NCBI GenBank assembly: GCA_015296065.1
Contig: DVDU01000243.1
Location: 1 to 64,000, forward strand
Origin: Oscillatoriaceae cyanobacterium M33_DOE_052
GTDB taxonomy: Bacteria > Cyanobacteriota > Cyanobacteriia > Cyanobacteriales > Laspinemataceae
Direction of reading: 5' to 3'
Length of the DNA: 64,000 nt
Below, piece by piece: positions 25,399 to 34,979 of this stretch. The notes beneath the pieces were generated by a model. That model ran no database searches and had not been told where the DNA came from. It saw nothing but the letters and a program-made list of their open reading frames with translations. The first letter of the stretch is position 1. Each line of letters opens with the position of its first letter. Made by a program: the position numbers and the translations under genes.

Positions 25399-27903
25399 TC
25401 AATTACCCTCAAGAGAGGGGGGTTGACCTACCAGGGAGAAACCGCGCCGGGTGGGTTGTCTCTCGCCTAAAACTACTTGGAATTTTACCATGTCTGTTTT
25501 GTTTCCACTTTTGACTTCTAAAATCCAATCTCCGGGTTTCATGGACCAGAAGAAAGTATCGGCTTTCGTGGTGGTGGCGAGGAGTTTTTTGCCGTCTTGA
25601 CCTTGTAACCACCACTGTACTGGGGTGGCGGATGGGGCGGCGAGTTTGAACTGGAGGGGTGATGTGGTGGCGGCGGGGTCGATGACGAAATAATCATCTT
25701 TTTGGGGAAAGACGAGGTTGAGGGTGCCTGCAGTGAGGGTGGGTTGTTGTTGCCGGGACAGCCAATCTTTGTATTCTGGGGATGAGGATATGGCGGTTTT
25801 GGGGGGGTTGTCCCATTCTGCAAGGTCTTCTGGGGCGAAATATTCTAAAACTACGGCTGGGCATTCGGGGCCGGGTTTGACGCCGGTAGTAGCGCAGATG
25901 GGACGTTGAACTAATTCGGCTGGGAGGTCAAAGGGTGCGGGTTCGCGGTTTTGATGGAGATGTACCATGATGCGATGCCAGAGGGGGGCGGCCCCCACAA
26001 CGCCGGAGACTTGGCGCATCCGATCGCCATTGAAGTTGCCCACCCAAGTGGCAACCGTATAATCCCGCGTAAACCCTACTGTCCAAGTATCCCGAAAATC
26101 CGATGAGGTCCCGGTTTTGACGGCGGCAGGAAAGGGTAAATTGAGAATCGAATCTACCCCAAAAGCAGCCGATCGAGCGTGGGAGTCGGCGAGCATATCG
26201 GTTATTAATGCCCATGTGTTGGACTGGGGGAGCTGAGTAGATTCTGTAGGGGCGACAGCAAAAGCGCCCAAATCTCCCGATGAAACGAAAAGACTTGTAC
26301 GCTTTTGCTTCGCCCTTCTATGGTCCGGGGGGACTGATCCCCCCGTCTCCCTATCTTCCCCCAAAGAGGGCTGAAGCCTGTACGGGCGAAGCATCCCGGT
26401 AATGGGTGGTTGATTAAAAGCGATATATTTTTGGCCGGGATGCTTCGCCCCTACATCCTCTGCTCCCCTGCTTCCGGCTCTGGCCATTGTGAGGTAAGCT
26501 CGGGCTAATTCCCAGAGACTGACTTCGCCGCTACCGAGGGTTAGTCCGAGTCCGTAGTAGGACGGGGGGTGGTTGAGGTGTTCAAAACCGAGTTGGTGGA
26601 GGCGATCGAGAAAATTCGCCACGCCGACTTTTTCCAAAACGCGCACTGCCGGGATGTTGAGGGAGTTGGCGAGGGCGACGCGCACCCGCACGGGTCCTAA
26701 AAAGGTTTCGTTATAGTCTTGGGGGCTGTAGAGTTTGGCGCCGGGAATGGCGTAATGGGTGGGTACGTCGGGGAGGATGGTATGGGGACGGATGATGCCT
26801 TTTTCTAGGGCGAGTTGGTAGAGGAAGGGTTTGAGGGCAGAACCGGGTTGCCGCAGGGCCTGCACGCCGTCGTTGCGTCCGCCGAGGGGGGAGAAGTAGT
26901 TGGGGGAACCGACGTAGGCGAGGACTTCACCGGTGTGGTTATCGAGAACTAGAGCGGCGGCGTGGTTGACGTTGTGAGCATGGAGGGCGCGGACTACTTG
27001 CTCCACTTGGGTTTCTATGAATTTTTGCAGGGGTAAATTGATGGTGGTGCGGACTTGGGAAACTTCGGGGGGGAGTTGGTCCGCGAGCCAAAAGAGGAAG
27101 TGAGGGGCGGCGATGATGCCTTGGTTGGGGGAAATGATTTGTATTTGTTCAAGGTAGGCGGTTTCGGCTTGGGTGGCGGTGATGTAGCCGTCGGCGACCA
27201 TGCGATCGAGTACATATTTTTGCCGCTGTTTCAAGGGACCCAAGATATAGTAAGGGTTGAGGCGGTTGGGGTCGTTGGGAATGGCGGCGAGGAGACTGGC
27301 GCGGGCGAGGTTGAGGTCCTTAGCGGCCATACCGAAGTAGGTGCGGGAAGCGGCTTCGACGCCGTAGATGTTGCCTCCCATTGGTAGGCGGTTGATGTAG
27401 GCGGCGAGAATTTGATTTTTATTCATCCCAGCGGTGAGGCGCCAAGAAAACCAGATTTCTTGGAGTTTACCCACCAGGGGGTTATTGTGGCTGGGGGGTT
27501 GCAGCATCCGAGCAAGCTGCATAGTGATAGTGGAGGCGCCGCTGACTATTTGTCTGGCTTGAATGGCTTCAAGTATGGCGCGGACTACCGCCAAGCTATC
27601 TATGGACCCGTGATGGTAGTAGCGTTTATCTTCGGCGGCGATGATGGCGTGGCGGAAATGGGGGGAAATGGCATCAAGGGGGACAACGGCGGTATGTTCT
27701 TGGTTGCGGGTGAGGATGGTGCCCAGGGGGAGTCCGGCGCGGTCCGTAAAGGCGATCGCCTGTTCTCGTTGGGCAATATCCGCCGCTCTCACCGGCGCCA
27801 AATACGGCAACAACCGCACTATTACCCCCATCATCACCACCCCGATAATGATTTTGCCTCTTCGAGTTTGACCAATTTTCGTTAAATATTCTTTTAGTTT
27901 CAT
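25399..27903 (-). CDS. pbpC: penicillin-binding protein 1C (bifunctional peptidoglycan synthase)
   Basis: An 834-residue protein. An N-terminal membrane anchor (GKIIIGVVMMGVIVRLLPYL) is followed by a GT51 glycosyltransferase (AAEDKRYYHHGSID, then SGASTITMQLARML, about residues 90-135). The transpeptidase has SALK in RQPGSALKPF and KTGTSSDFRDTW, and a C-terminal PBP1C-type domain follows (about 740-834). It polymerises and crosslinks peptidoglycan in the periplasm. An in-frame insertion of about 70 residues (about 475-548) consists of dispersed-repeat DNA and includes a 16-bp inverted repeat. The alpha-2-macroglobulin gene lies divergently nearby, the classic PBP1C partner. Confidence 0.93.
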   Translation of the reverse strand: MKLKEYLTKIGQTRRGKIIIGVVMMGVIVRLLPYLAPVRAADIAQREQAIAFTDRAGLPLGTILTRNQEHTAVVPLDAISPHFRHAIIAAEDKRYYHHGSIDSLAVVRAILEAIQARQIVSGASTITMQLARMLQPPSHNNPLVGKLQEIWFSWRLTAGMNKNQILAAYINRLPMGGNIYGVEAASRTYFGMAAKDLNLARASLLAAIPNDPNRLNPYYILGPLKQRQKYVLDRMVADGYITATQAETAYLEQIQIISPNQGIIAAPHFLFWLADQLPPEVSQVRTTINLPLQKFIETQVEQVVRALHAHNVNHAAALVLDNHTGEVLAYVGSPNYFSPLGGRNDGVQALRQPGSALKPFLYQLALEKGIIRPHTILPDVPTHYAIPGAKLYSPQDYNETFLGPVRVRVALANSLNIPAVRVLEKVGVANFLDRLHQLGFEHLNHPPSYYGLGLTLGSGEVSLWELARAYLTMARAGSRGAEDVGAKHPGQKYIAFNQPPITGMLRPYRLQPSLGEDRETGGSVPPDHRRAKQKRTSLFVSSGDLGAFAVAPTESTQLPQSNTWALITDMLADSHARSAAFGVDSILNLPFPAAVKTGTSSDFRDTWTVGFTRDYTVATWVGNFNGDRMRQVSGVVGAAPLWHRIMVHLHQNREPAPFDLPAELVQRPICATTGVKPGPECPAVVLEYFAPEDLAEWDNPPKTAISSSPEYKDWLSRQQQPTLTAGTLNLVFPQKDDYFVIDPAATTSPLQFKLAAPSATPVQWWLQGQDGKKLLATTTKADTFFWSMKPGDWILEVKSGNKTDMVKFQVVLGERQPTRRGFSLVGQPPSLEGN
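26384..26450. repeat. inverted-repeat element inside pbpC
   Basis: GGGCGAAGCATCCCGG (26384-26399) is the exact complement of 26435-26450, with a 35-bp centre. It is part of an in-frame insertion between the conserved transpeptidase blocks of pbpC and behaves like a miniature inverted-repeat element. Confidence 0.85.
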
Positions 27904-27905
27904 AT

Positions 27906-28048
27906 TATTTGTTATTTGTTATTTGTCCTTTGTCCTTCGACTCCCAGAAACTGGGTTTCTAAAACGAGATATCTTGTACCTGAACGGAGATTCTGGGCAG
28001 AAACCCGGTTTCTCTTCCAAGTGACAAGTGACAAAGGACAAATGACAA
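27906..28048. repeat. heptamer and AAACCC-GGTTTC repeats between the ADC-like gene and pbpC
   Basis: Heptamers at 27906-27935 and 28018-28048 surround CAGAAA-CTGGGTTTCT and AGAAACCCGGTTTCT copies (about 27945-28015). No gene is seen. Confidence 0.75.
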
Positions 28049-28059
28049 AATTAGAGTTA

Positions 28060-28866
28060 TTATGAAGCTGGGAGGCGACGCTCTAGGGTTTTGCCTTGAC
28101 GCCAGGAAAAAGCGACACTGCGGTAATAACCGCCCAGGATTTCCCGAGGTGCAAGGCGGGTGAATTCTTCTGTAGGCGAATCAAACATATTCAGTTCCAC
28201 ATCGCCAGTCCAAATTTCTGAAGACTCGAAATCGTATCCCCCCACGGATATTAGCTCATCCATTGACTGGGTGCCGTCGGATTCTACGGCGGGCATCCAG
28301 CGATGATGTAAACCAGGGAGAGAGAAGAGAATACCGGCGGTGTCGGATTTACCGGTGATGGTGAAGCGGGTTTCGATTAAACGCCTATCCGCAGCCGCCA
28401 GACTTGCTCCCAACCGTCCTCCCGGAGCCAACCTCGGCCCCGCCTTGCCCATAGTCACCGGACGAGTCAAATACACCGAGCCCAACTTTTTGGGATAACC
28501 TTGATGATAGCCCCGCACCATTGCAAAATCTTGATTCACCCAAATATAGATACAGCGAGTGTAGCGCTGTCCTTGATATTTTACCCGCACCACCAGCAAA
28601 CATTCCCGATATTGAGAACACACCGGGTCTAGCAGTTCCTCAAAACTATCAGAACAAGACTGCAAATCTAAAAACGCCACAGCCACCCTGCCCGGGTCTT
28701 CGTCGTCTAACTCCAAAGGTGTCGGGAGCAACTCCGCCACCCGTTCCGGATCCGTCCGGTATTCCACACTCAAAACATCACCACAGTAATGCCAAGGAGG
28801 CGGCGGAATCATCGAAGATTTGCCGGTAGCACTTCTGGGGAAAAGGAAACCTTGAACCTCAGCCAT
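28060..28866 (-). CDS. acetoacetate decarboxylase family protein
   Basis: A 268-residue protein. Family features include LSVEYRTDPERVAELLPTPLEL near the N-terminus, YRECLLVVRVKYQGQRYTRCIYIWV, and GYHQGYPKKLGSVYLTRPV around residues 120-140. The lysine pair of the last motif is where acetoacetate decarboxylases place the Schiff-base lysine. Many members of this superfamily are not decarboxylases but aldolase- or dehydratase-like, so the reaction is uncertain. It lies between pbpC and the macroglobulin gene, in the same direction as pbpC. Confidence 0.8.
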   Translation of the reverse strand: MAEVQGFLFPRSATGKSSMIPPPPWHYCGDVLSVEYRTDPERVAELLPTPLELDDEDPGRVAVAFLDLQSCSDSFEELLDPVCSQYRECLLVVRVKYQGQRYTRCIYIWVNQDFAMVRGYHQGYPKKLGSVYLTRPVTMGKAGPRLAPGGRLGASLAAADRRLIETRFTITGKSDTAGILFSLPGLHHRWMPAVESDGTQSMDELISVGGYDFESSEIWTGDVELNMFDSPTEEFTRLAPREILGGYYRSVAFSWRQGKTLERRLPAS

Positions 28867-28874
28867 ATTCTTTA

Positions 28875-28969
28875 TATTGTCATTAGTTATTGGTCATTTG
28901 TCATTGGTCATTGGTCATTAGTCCTTTGTTAACAAAGAACAAAGGACTAATGACAAAGGACAAATAATA
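28875..28969. repeat. heptamer array forming a 17-bp hairpin
   Basis: The heptamers switch orientation at the centre, so the segment ending at 28930 pairs with 28938-28954 around AACAAAG. The 28867-29212 gap also holds a GGGCTAAAGCCC unit (about 29112) and a perfect 28-bp palindrome at 29156-29183. Confidence 0.8.
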
Positions 28970-29155
28970 TTTTATTGTAACATTTCACAAACCAGCTTAA
29001 CTGACTCGTAGATAGATATTTTGTTAAGAAAATTTGCAAAATCCTCCCGAAATTAAAGCAAATGGGTTTTAATGGTGATTGGGGCTGTAGGCATCATCAA
29101 CCCAGAAAAAATGGGCTAAAGCCCAACTACAAACCCTAACCCCTTTCAAAGGGCT

Positions 29156-29183
29156 GTAGGGGCGATTCGCGAATCGCCCCTAC
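29156..29183. repeat. 28-bp perfect palindrome (GATTCGCGAATC family)
   Basis: GTAGGGGCGATTCG followed by its exact reverse complement, ending 29 bp before the start codon of the macroglobulin gene. Related copies lie near 44171-44194, 57706-57731 and 59337-59364. Confidence 0.85.
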
Positions 29184-29212
29184 AAACCGGTAAATCATTA
29201 CCTCACGGAAAC

Positions 29213-32200
29213 ATGAAAATAATCTTAAGAAATTGGGTGAAATACCTGCTCGCCCTGACCCTAGTCTGGGGGATAGCGGGATGTGGCAACCCACAAGCAA
29301 ACTTGCCAGCGCAACTGCCCCCAGTAGCAGCCCTGGCGACGCCACAGTTACCCAACTGGATCGAGCAAATTAGTCCCACGGGAGATGCAGAACCCTTGGC
29401 GCAAATTCGCATCCGGTTTAAAGACCCGCTCATCCCCGTAGAGAGTCTGGAAGCAACGGAACAGCAAGGGAAATTAAAGCAATTTGAAATTTATCCCCCA
29501 ATACCGGGGCAGTTTCGGTTTTTAACCCCCCGCATGGTGGGATTTCAAGCCGAGCAAGCCATCCCTAAAGCCAGCCGCATTCAAGTAACCTTGAAAGCGG
29601 GTTTAGCAGATTTAAACAACCACAAACTAGACCAAGATTTAGCCTGGACATTCAACACTGAACCCATCCAGCTCACCTTGCCCAAAATCCAGGCCAATGA
29701 ATACGCCGAACCGGAATATATTGAGACTAAACCGGAACTAGAATTTACTTCTAATGTGAAGCTAGACCTAGCATCCCTCAAAGAACGGGTGCAGATGATA
29801 GCTCAGGGAGAAACTACAGGCATCCAGGTGCTGGTGAAGGAGAAGAATACAGCCGGTGAAACAACACCAGAAGATGAATTTAACCCGGAACAGCGCCGCC
29901 AAACTTATAACTTTAAACCGCAATCTGAGCTGAAAAAAGGCACTAAATACCGCCTAGAATTTGCCCCAGGTGTTGCGCCACAGCGAGGAAACTTGCCCAG
30001 TGAAATGGCGTTTACCAGCGAAGTACAAACCTACGCAGCTTTGCAATATCAAGGGATTGAGGCATTTGGGCAACCAGATGCGAGCGGTGCTTATGGCAGG
30101 TTTGCAAAAGGGGCGCCGATGCTGAAATTTAACAATCAACTAGATGCTGATTCAGCTCTAGCTAATATTACCATAAATCCACAGCCGAAACAATTTCCCT
30201 CTGCCATCAGAGCTTATGATGATTCCAACGTTATATCGCTTAACCCTTGGTCTTTAGAACCGACAACCAATTACAATATTACCATCGGGGCTGACCTCAA
30301 AGACAAGTACGGCCAAACTTTGGGGCAACCGGTACAAGTACAGTATAATACTGGAGATGTAGGGGGAGAAATTTGGGCACCATCTGGGATACATATTTTC
30401 CCAGCTACAGATGATTTAGAACTGAATATCAATGCGGTTAACTTGCCAGAAGGTAAGTATAAAGAGGCTTATCGCCGGGTAGAACCGACAGATTTAGTGT
30501 ATTATGATGATGCCTATCCCAGCAGCGAGGGGGATGGGTTGCTGCCAAATCCCACCGGTTGGCAAAGTTCTCCGATTAAAGCACAAAAAAACCAGGCAGA
30601 AACCATTAAAGTGCCCCTACGGGAAAAGTTGAGAGGTCAAACTGGTTTGCTCGCTTACGGGGTCGCTGCGCGCACGAATACATATCAAGAAGAAGGGCAG
30701 CAAAAATGGCGGGAAGCTAGTTATTATGGCATGGTGCAGCTCACCAATTTAGGCGCTTTTGTGCAGTGGTTCCCGGATGCGGCATTAATTCGTGTCAATC
30801 ACTTATCTGATGGAGCGGCGGTGGCGGGAGCTAATGTGGAGATTTATCGCTCTCAACTGGGGGCAAAATCTCGCCCACAACCCCAAGCATGCGCCACGGG
30901 TAAAACCGATGCTAATGGGACTTTGGCGCTCAGTCCCGACGCGGTGCAAAAGTGCAATCCTAGTGATAAAGAGCCGCCGGAATTGGTGGTAATTGCGCGG
31001 GAAAATAACGATTGGGCGTTTACACGCATCCGCCAGTACAGTGGGGCTTATGGTTACGGGATTTACAGTGACTGGAATGCAGGAGAATCCCTATCCCGGG
31101 GGACGATTTTCTCGGACAGACAACTGTATCAACCGGGAGAAAAGGCGGAGTTTACTGCAGTGGCTTATTACTTGCAAAATGGTAAGCTGGTGCAGGATAA
31201 ACAGGCGAGTTATACCCTGAGTCTGGAAGCGCCAGACGGTAATAAAACTGATTTAGGCTCCCGGACGACTAATGATTTCGGGACGTTTTCCCTGGAGTTG
31301 CCTTTGGCGACAAATCAGCCACTGGGTTACTATTACATCCGGGGTAAAAGCAATAAAGGGGTGGAAATCACCGGCGAATTCCGAGTGGCGGAGTTTAAGC
31401 CACCGAATTTTAAGGTAGATTTAAACCTGGATAAGGAAGTGGCGATGATGGGAGAACAGGTGGAGGCGAAAGCTGCCAGTAGTTACCTGTTTGGTGCGCC
31501 GGTAGCGGCGGGTAAGGTGCAGTATTATGTCACCCGCAATGCGACGGATTTTATTCCCAATGGTTGGGATAAGTTTTCTTTTGGTCGCCAGTGGTTTTGG
31601 CCGGAAGAGCGCCCATCTGTCACTAATGAAGTGCGGCAAGAAAAGGCGACTCTGGCGGATGATGGTACTGGTAGTTTGGCGGTGAAGGTGGATGAAAATC
31701 TGCCTTATGCGATGACTTATCGGGTGGATGCAGAAGTTACGGATGTGTCTAATTTGGCGGTGTCCAATTCTCGAAGTTTTACGGCGCTGCCAAGTGATAA
31801 GTTAATCGGGTTAAAAGCCAATTTTGTGGCGGATGCGGGCAAGGATTTCCCGGTGGAGGTGATAGTTACTAACCCGCAGGGACAGGCGGTGACGGGAGAA
31901 AGGGTGCGTCTGGAATTGCAGAAAATGAATTACACCCAAGTAACGCGGGTGGTGGAAGGTAGTAGCACGCCTAGTTATCAGGTGGAATATAAAACGGTGG
32001 CGCAGACTCAGGTAAAATCTGGGGATAAGCCGCAAGCGTTTAATCTGAAAGCGCCGGAGGCTGGTGCTTATCGCATCCGCGCTAATTTGGCGGGGGGGAA
32101 AGATGAGGCGACGGCGACGGATTTGCAAATTTGGGCGACTGGTGACAGTGGCGTGATGTGGGGTCGTCGGAGCGATCGCGAAAACTTCCTGGAAATTAAA

Positions 32201-34930
32201 CTGGATAAAGACACCTACCAACCGGGAGAAACCGCTACGGCGTTGATTCAATCCCCTTACACGGAAGCGGAGTTATACTTTGCGGTGGTGCGGGATAAAC
32301 CCCTGTATCAATCTGTCACCAAAGTTAAAGGCGGCGCTCCCCAAGTGAGTTTCCAAGTAACGCCAGAAATGCTGCCTAATGCGGCTGTGCAGGCGGTTTT
32401 GGTGCGTCAAGGTGCGCCTTTAGAGCAACTAGAAACTGGGAGTTTAGAACATTTGGTGCAAGTGGGTTTTGCGCCGTTCCAAACCAGTTTGAAGGATAAG
32501 TATTTAACTGTGGCGGTGGCTCCCACCCAAGCAAAGGTGGCACCGGGGACACAAACCACGGTGCAACTGGAGGTAAAAGATGCTGCTGGTAAACCCGTTA
32601 CCGGACAATTTACGGTGATGGTGGTGAATGAGGCGGTGTTGCAATTGACGGGATATCGTCCACCAGATTTGGTGCAAACTGTTTATGCAGAGCAGCCAAT
32701 TTCTACTCGCTTCAGCGATAATCGGTTTGAGGTGGTTTTGGCGCCTTTGAGTTCGCCGCTGGAAAAAGGCTGGGGTTTTGATGGCGGTTTTTCAGCGGGG
32801 TTGGGTAGTACGCGGGTGCGCACTGATTTTCAACCTCTGGCTTATTACAATGGCTCGGTGATTACTGATGCTAATGGTAAAGCCACGGTGGCGTTTAAAT
32901 TGCCAGATGATTTGACTACTTGGCGGGTGTTGGCGGTGGCAACTACGCCAGATATGCGGTTTGGCAATGGGGACAATACGTTTATTGCGAGTAACCCCAT
33001 GATGGCAAATCCGCTGTTGCCACAATTTGTCCGCCCGGGCGATCGCTTTTCTGGTGGGGTAGCCATTACCAACACTACGAACCAGGAGGGAAATCTGACG
33101 ATTCAAGGTGCTGTGAGTGCTAATATTCAGTTTGACGAGAAATCTGGCCAAAATGTGGTTTCTCAGGCGAAAGCGGCGCCGGGAACCAGTGCCTATCGCT
33201 TCCCAATGACGGCGAAGAGCATTGGTGAGGCTAAGGTACGCTTTGTCACCCAAGTTAATGGGGGGAAAGGTGATGCTTTTGAGGTGCCTTTACCGGTGAA
33301 AACTCTCCCGGTGACGGAAACTGTGGTGGAAACCGGGACTACGGAAAGTCAGGTGAAAATTCCCCTGAATGTTAATGATAAAGTGGTGCCGGATGTGGGT
33401 GGTTTGCAAGTGAATTTGGCATCAACTTTGATTCCAGAGATAACTGCACCGGCGAAAGCGGTGTTGGATGAGGATGAGTTGCCATTTTTGGAACCGGTGG
33501 CGTCGCAGTTGGCGATCGCGGCGAGTCTCCAAACTCTCGGCCAAAAATACCAGCAGGCATTTGCCGATTTTAATCCCAAGCAGCAAGCTGCAAGCGCGAT
33601 CGAAAAACTGCAAAAACTCCAGCAACCTGATGGTGGGTTTGGTTTTTGGCCCGGAGCCTCCACATCAGACCGATTGGTGACACCCTACGCCGCTGAAAGT
33701 CTCGCGCAAGCGAAAGCAGCAGGTTTGCCAGTCCCACCAGAGATGATATCGAAAGTGCAGACTTATTTAAGCCAAATTCTCGCCAAACCTTCAGAAGAGA
33801 AGTTCTGCACGGCTGCTAGTTGCCAAAACCGGGTGCGTTTAGAAGCACTCTTGGCTTTAGCGGAATTGGGGAATCAGCGGAATGATTTTCTGGCGGATAT
33901 CTACGCCGGACGGGATGAGTTAGATGCTGTATCGCGAATTAAATTAGCGCGGTATATGTTTGGTTTCCCGAACTGGCAGCAACAGGCACAAACTATGTGG
34001 AGTCAGTTGCAGGAAACAGTTTATGAAACTGGCCGCACAGCCACAGTAAACCTGCCTCGCGGTTGGGGTTGGTTGAGTTCACCAACGGCGGCGCAAGGGG
34101 AAACTTTGCGGTTAGGAATAGCTCGCAAAGTGTCTGTAGCGGTGCGCGATCGTCTCTTGCAAGCTCTACTCAATCAACGCCGTAATGGCACTTGGGCAAC
34201 CACCTATGATAATGCGGTTGCTCTGACGGCTTTAGTTGACTACGCCAACACGGAAGCAACACCCCCCAACTTCAAGGCAAATGTCCAACTGGGTAACAAA
34301 AATCTTGACTCAATGCAGTTTCAGGGTTATCAAAATCCCAGCCAGTTTATCAATGTGGCGATGGATAGTTTACCCCAGGGGAAATCTGAGTTAACCCTGA
34401 ATAAATCTGGGGCGGGCACCCTGCATTATTTAGTCCAGTACGATTATCGCCTAGAAGGCAATCAACCGGGACGGTTTAATGGGTTGCGCGTACAACGACA
34501 AATCCGCCCAGCAGCAGAGGATAAAGTCCTGGAAACGATGGGGATATCCAAACTGGATAAACCGCTGATGGTGAAGGCAGGACGGGTATTTGATATTGGG
34601 TTGGAAATTATAGCCGATCGACCCATAGACCGCCTGGTAATTTCCGACCCCTTGCCCGCCGGTTTTGAAGCAGTAGATACCAGTTTCCAAACCACCAACT
34701 CAGCCGTACAAGCCCGCACAGATAGCTGGCAAATTGGCTACCAAACCATTTACAAAGACCGGGTAATCGCTTACGCTGACGCCTTAGATGCTGGGGTTTA
34801 TCACCTGCACTATCTCGTCCGTTCCGTCACCCCCGGAACTTATGAATGGCCATGTGCTGAAGCCTACTTGCAATATGCCCCGGAAGAATTCGGGCGCACT
34901 GCTTCCGCCACTTTAGAAGTGAAGGAATAG
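29213..34930 (+). CDS. bacterial alpha-2-macroglobulin lipoprotein, without thioester
   Basis: A 1905-residue exported protein. The signal peptide ends in lipobox IAGC with Cys24, so it is probably anchored to a membrane facing the periplasm. A string of MG-type beta domains follows. The A2M segment near FATEP-like WAPSGIHIFP, the GYYYIRGKSNKGVEITGEFRVAEFKPPNFKV-type region and the TTWRVLAVATTPDMRFG block are typical. The place where thioester macroglobulins have CxEQ reads LPFLEPVASQ (about residue 1425), so no thioester can form. Such proteins trap attacking proteases and accompany PBP1C, present here at 25399-27903. Confidence 0.9.
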   Translation: MKIILRNWVKYLLALTLVWGIAGCGNPQANLPAQLPPVAALATPQLPNWIEQISPTGDAEPLAQIRIRFKDPLIPVESLEATEQQGKLKQFEIYPPIPGQFRFLTPRMVGFQAEQAIPKASRIQVTLKAGLADLNNHKLDQDLAWTFNTEPIQLTLPKIQANEYAEPEYIETKPELEFTSNVKLDLASLKERVQMIAQGETTGIQVLVKEKNTAGETTPEDEFNPEQRRQTYNFKPQSELKKGTKYRLEFAPGVAPQRGNLPSEMAFTSEVQTYAALQYQGIEAFGQPDASGAYGRFAKGAPMLKFNNQLDADSALANITINPQPKQFPSAIRAYDDSNVISLNPWSLEPTTNYNITIGADLKDKYGQTLGQPVQVQYNTGDVGGEIWAPSGIHIFPATDDLELNINAVNLPEGKYKEAYRRVEPTDLVYYDDAYPSSEGDGLLPNPTGWQSSPIKAQKNQAETIKVPLREKLRGQTGLLAYGVAARTNTYQEEGQQKWREASYYGMVQLTNLGAFVQWFPDAALIRVNHLSDGAAVAGANVEIYRSQLGAKSRPQPQACATGKTDANGTLALSPDAVQKCNPSDKEPPELVVIARENNDWAFTRIRQYSGAYGYGIYSDWNAGESLSRGTIFSDRQLYQPGEKAEFTAVAYYLQNGKLVQDKQASYTLSLEAPDGNKTDLGSRTTNDFGTFSLELPLATNQPLGYYYIRGKSNKGVEITGEFRVAEFKPPNFKVDLNLDKEVAMMGEQVEAKAASSYLFGAPVAAGKVQYYVTRNATDFIPNGWDKFSFGRQWFWPEERPSVTNEVRQEKATLADDGTGSLAVKVDENLPYAMTYRVDAEVTDVSNLAVSNSRSFTALPSDKLIGLKANFVADAGKDFPVEVIVTNPQGQAVTGERVRLELQKMNYTQVTRVVEGSSTPSYQVEYKTVAQTQVKSGDKPQAFNLKAPEAGAYRIRANLAGGKDEATATDLQIWATGDSGVMWGRRSDRENFLEIKLDKDTYQPGETATALIQSPYTEAELYFAVVRDKPLYQSVTKVKGGAPQVSFQVTPEMLPNAAVQAVLVRQGAPLEQLETGSLEHLVQVGFAPFQTSLKDKYLTVAVAPTQAKVAPGTQTTVQLEVKDAAGKPVTGQFTVMVVNEAVLQLTGYRPPDLVQTVYAEQPISTRFSDNRFEVVLAPLSSPLEKGWGFDGGFSAGLGSTRVRTDFQPLAYYNGSVITDANGKATVAFKLPDDLTTWRVLAVATTPDMRFGNGDNTFIASNPMMANPLLPQFVRPGDRFSGGVAITNTTNQEGNLTIQGAVSANIQFDEKSGQNVVSQAKAAPGTSAYRFPMTAKSIGEAKVRFVTQVNGGKGDAFEVPLPVKTLPVTETVVETGTTESQVKIPLNVNDKVVPDVGGLQVNLASTLIPEITAPAKAVLDEDELPFLEPVASQLAIAASLQTLGQKYQQAFADFNPKQQAASAIEKLQKLQQPDGGFGFWPGASTSDRLVTPYAAESLAQAKAAGLPVPPEMISKVQTYLSQILAKPSEEKFCTAASCQNRVRLEALLALAELGNQRNDFLADIYAGRDELDAVSRIKLARYMFGFPNWQQQAQTMWSQLQETVYETGRTATVNLPRGWGWLSSPTAAQGETLRLGIARKVSVAVRDRLLQALLNQRRNGTWATTYDNAVALTALVDYANTEATPPNFKANVQLGNKNLDSMQFQGYQNPSQFINVAMDSLPQGKSELTLNKSGAGTLHYLVQYDYRLEGNQPGRFNGLRVQRQIRPAAEDKVLETMGISKLDKPLMVKAGRVFDIGLEIIADRPIDRLVISDPLPAGFEAVDTSFQTTNSAVQARTDSWQIGYQTIYKDRVIAYADALDAGVYHLHYLVRSVTPGTYEWPCAEAYLQYAPEEFGRTASATLEVKE

Positions 34931-34950
34931 GCGATTTTGTGGTCGAAATA

Positions 34951-34979
34951 GTAGGGACACGGCAATGCCGTGTCCCTAC
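34951..34979. terminator. GTAGGGACACGGC palindrome between convergent genes
   Basis: GTAGGGACACGGCA and its complement (29 bp with one central base) fill the gap between the macroglobulin stop (34930) and the methyltransferase stop (34980). A strong hairpin here could end both transcripts. Related copies occur near 36488-36511, 39427-39449 and 45357-45380, so it is also a dispersed repeat. Confidence 0.55.
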
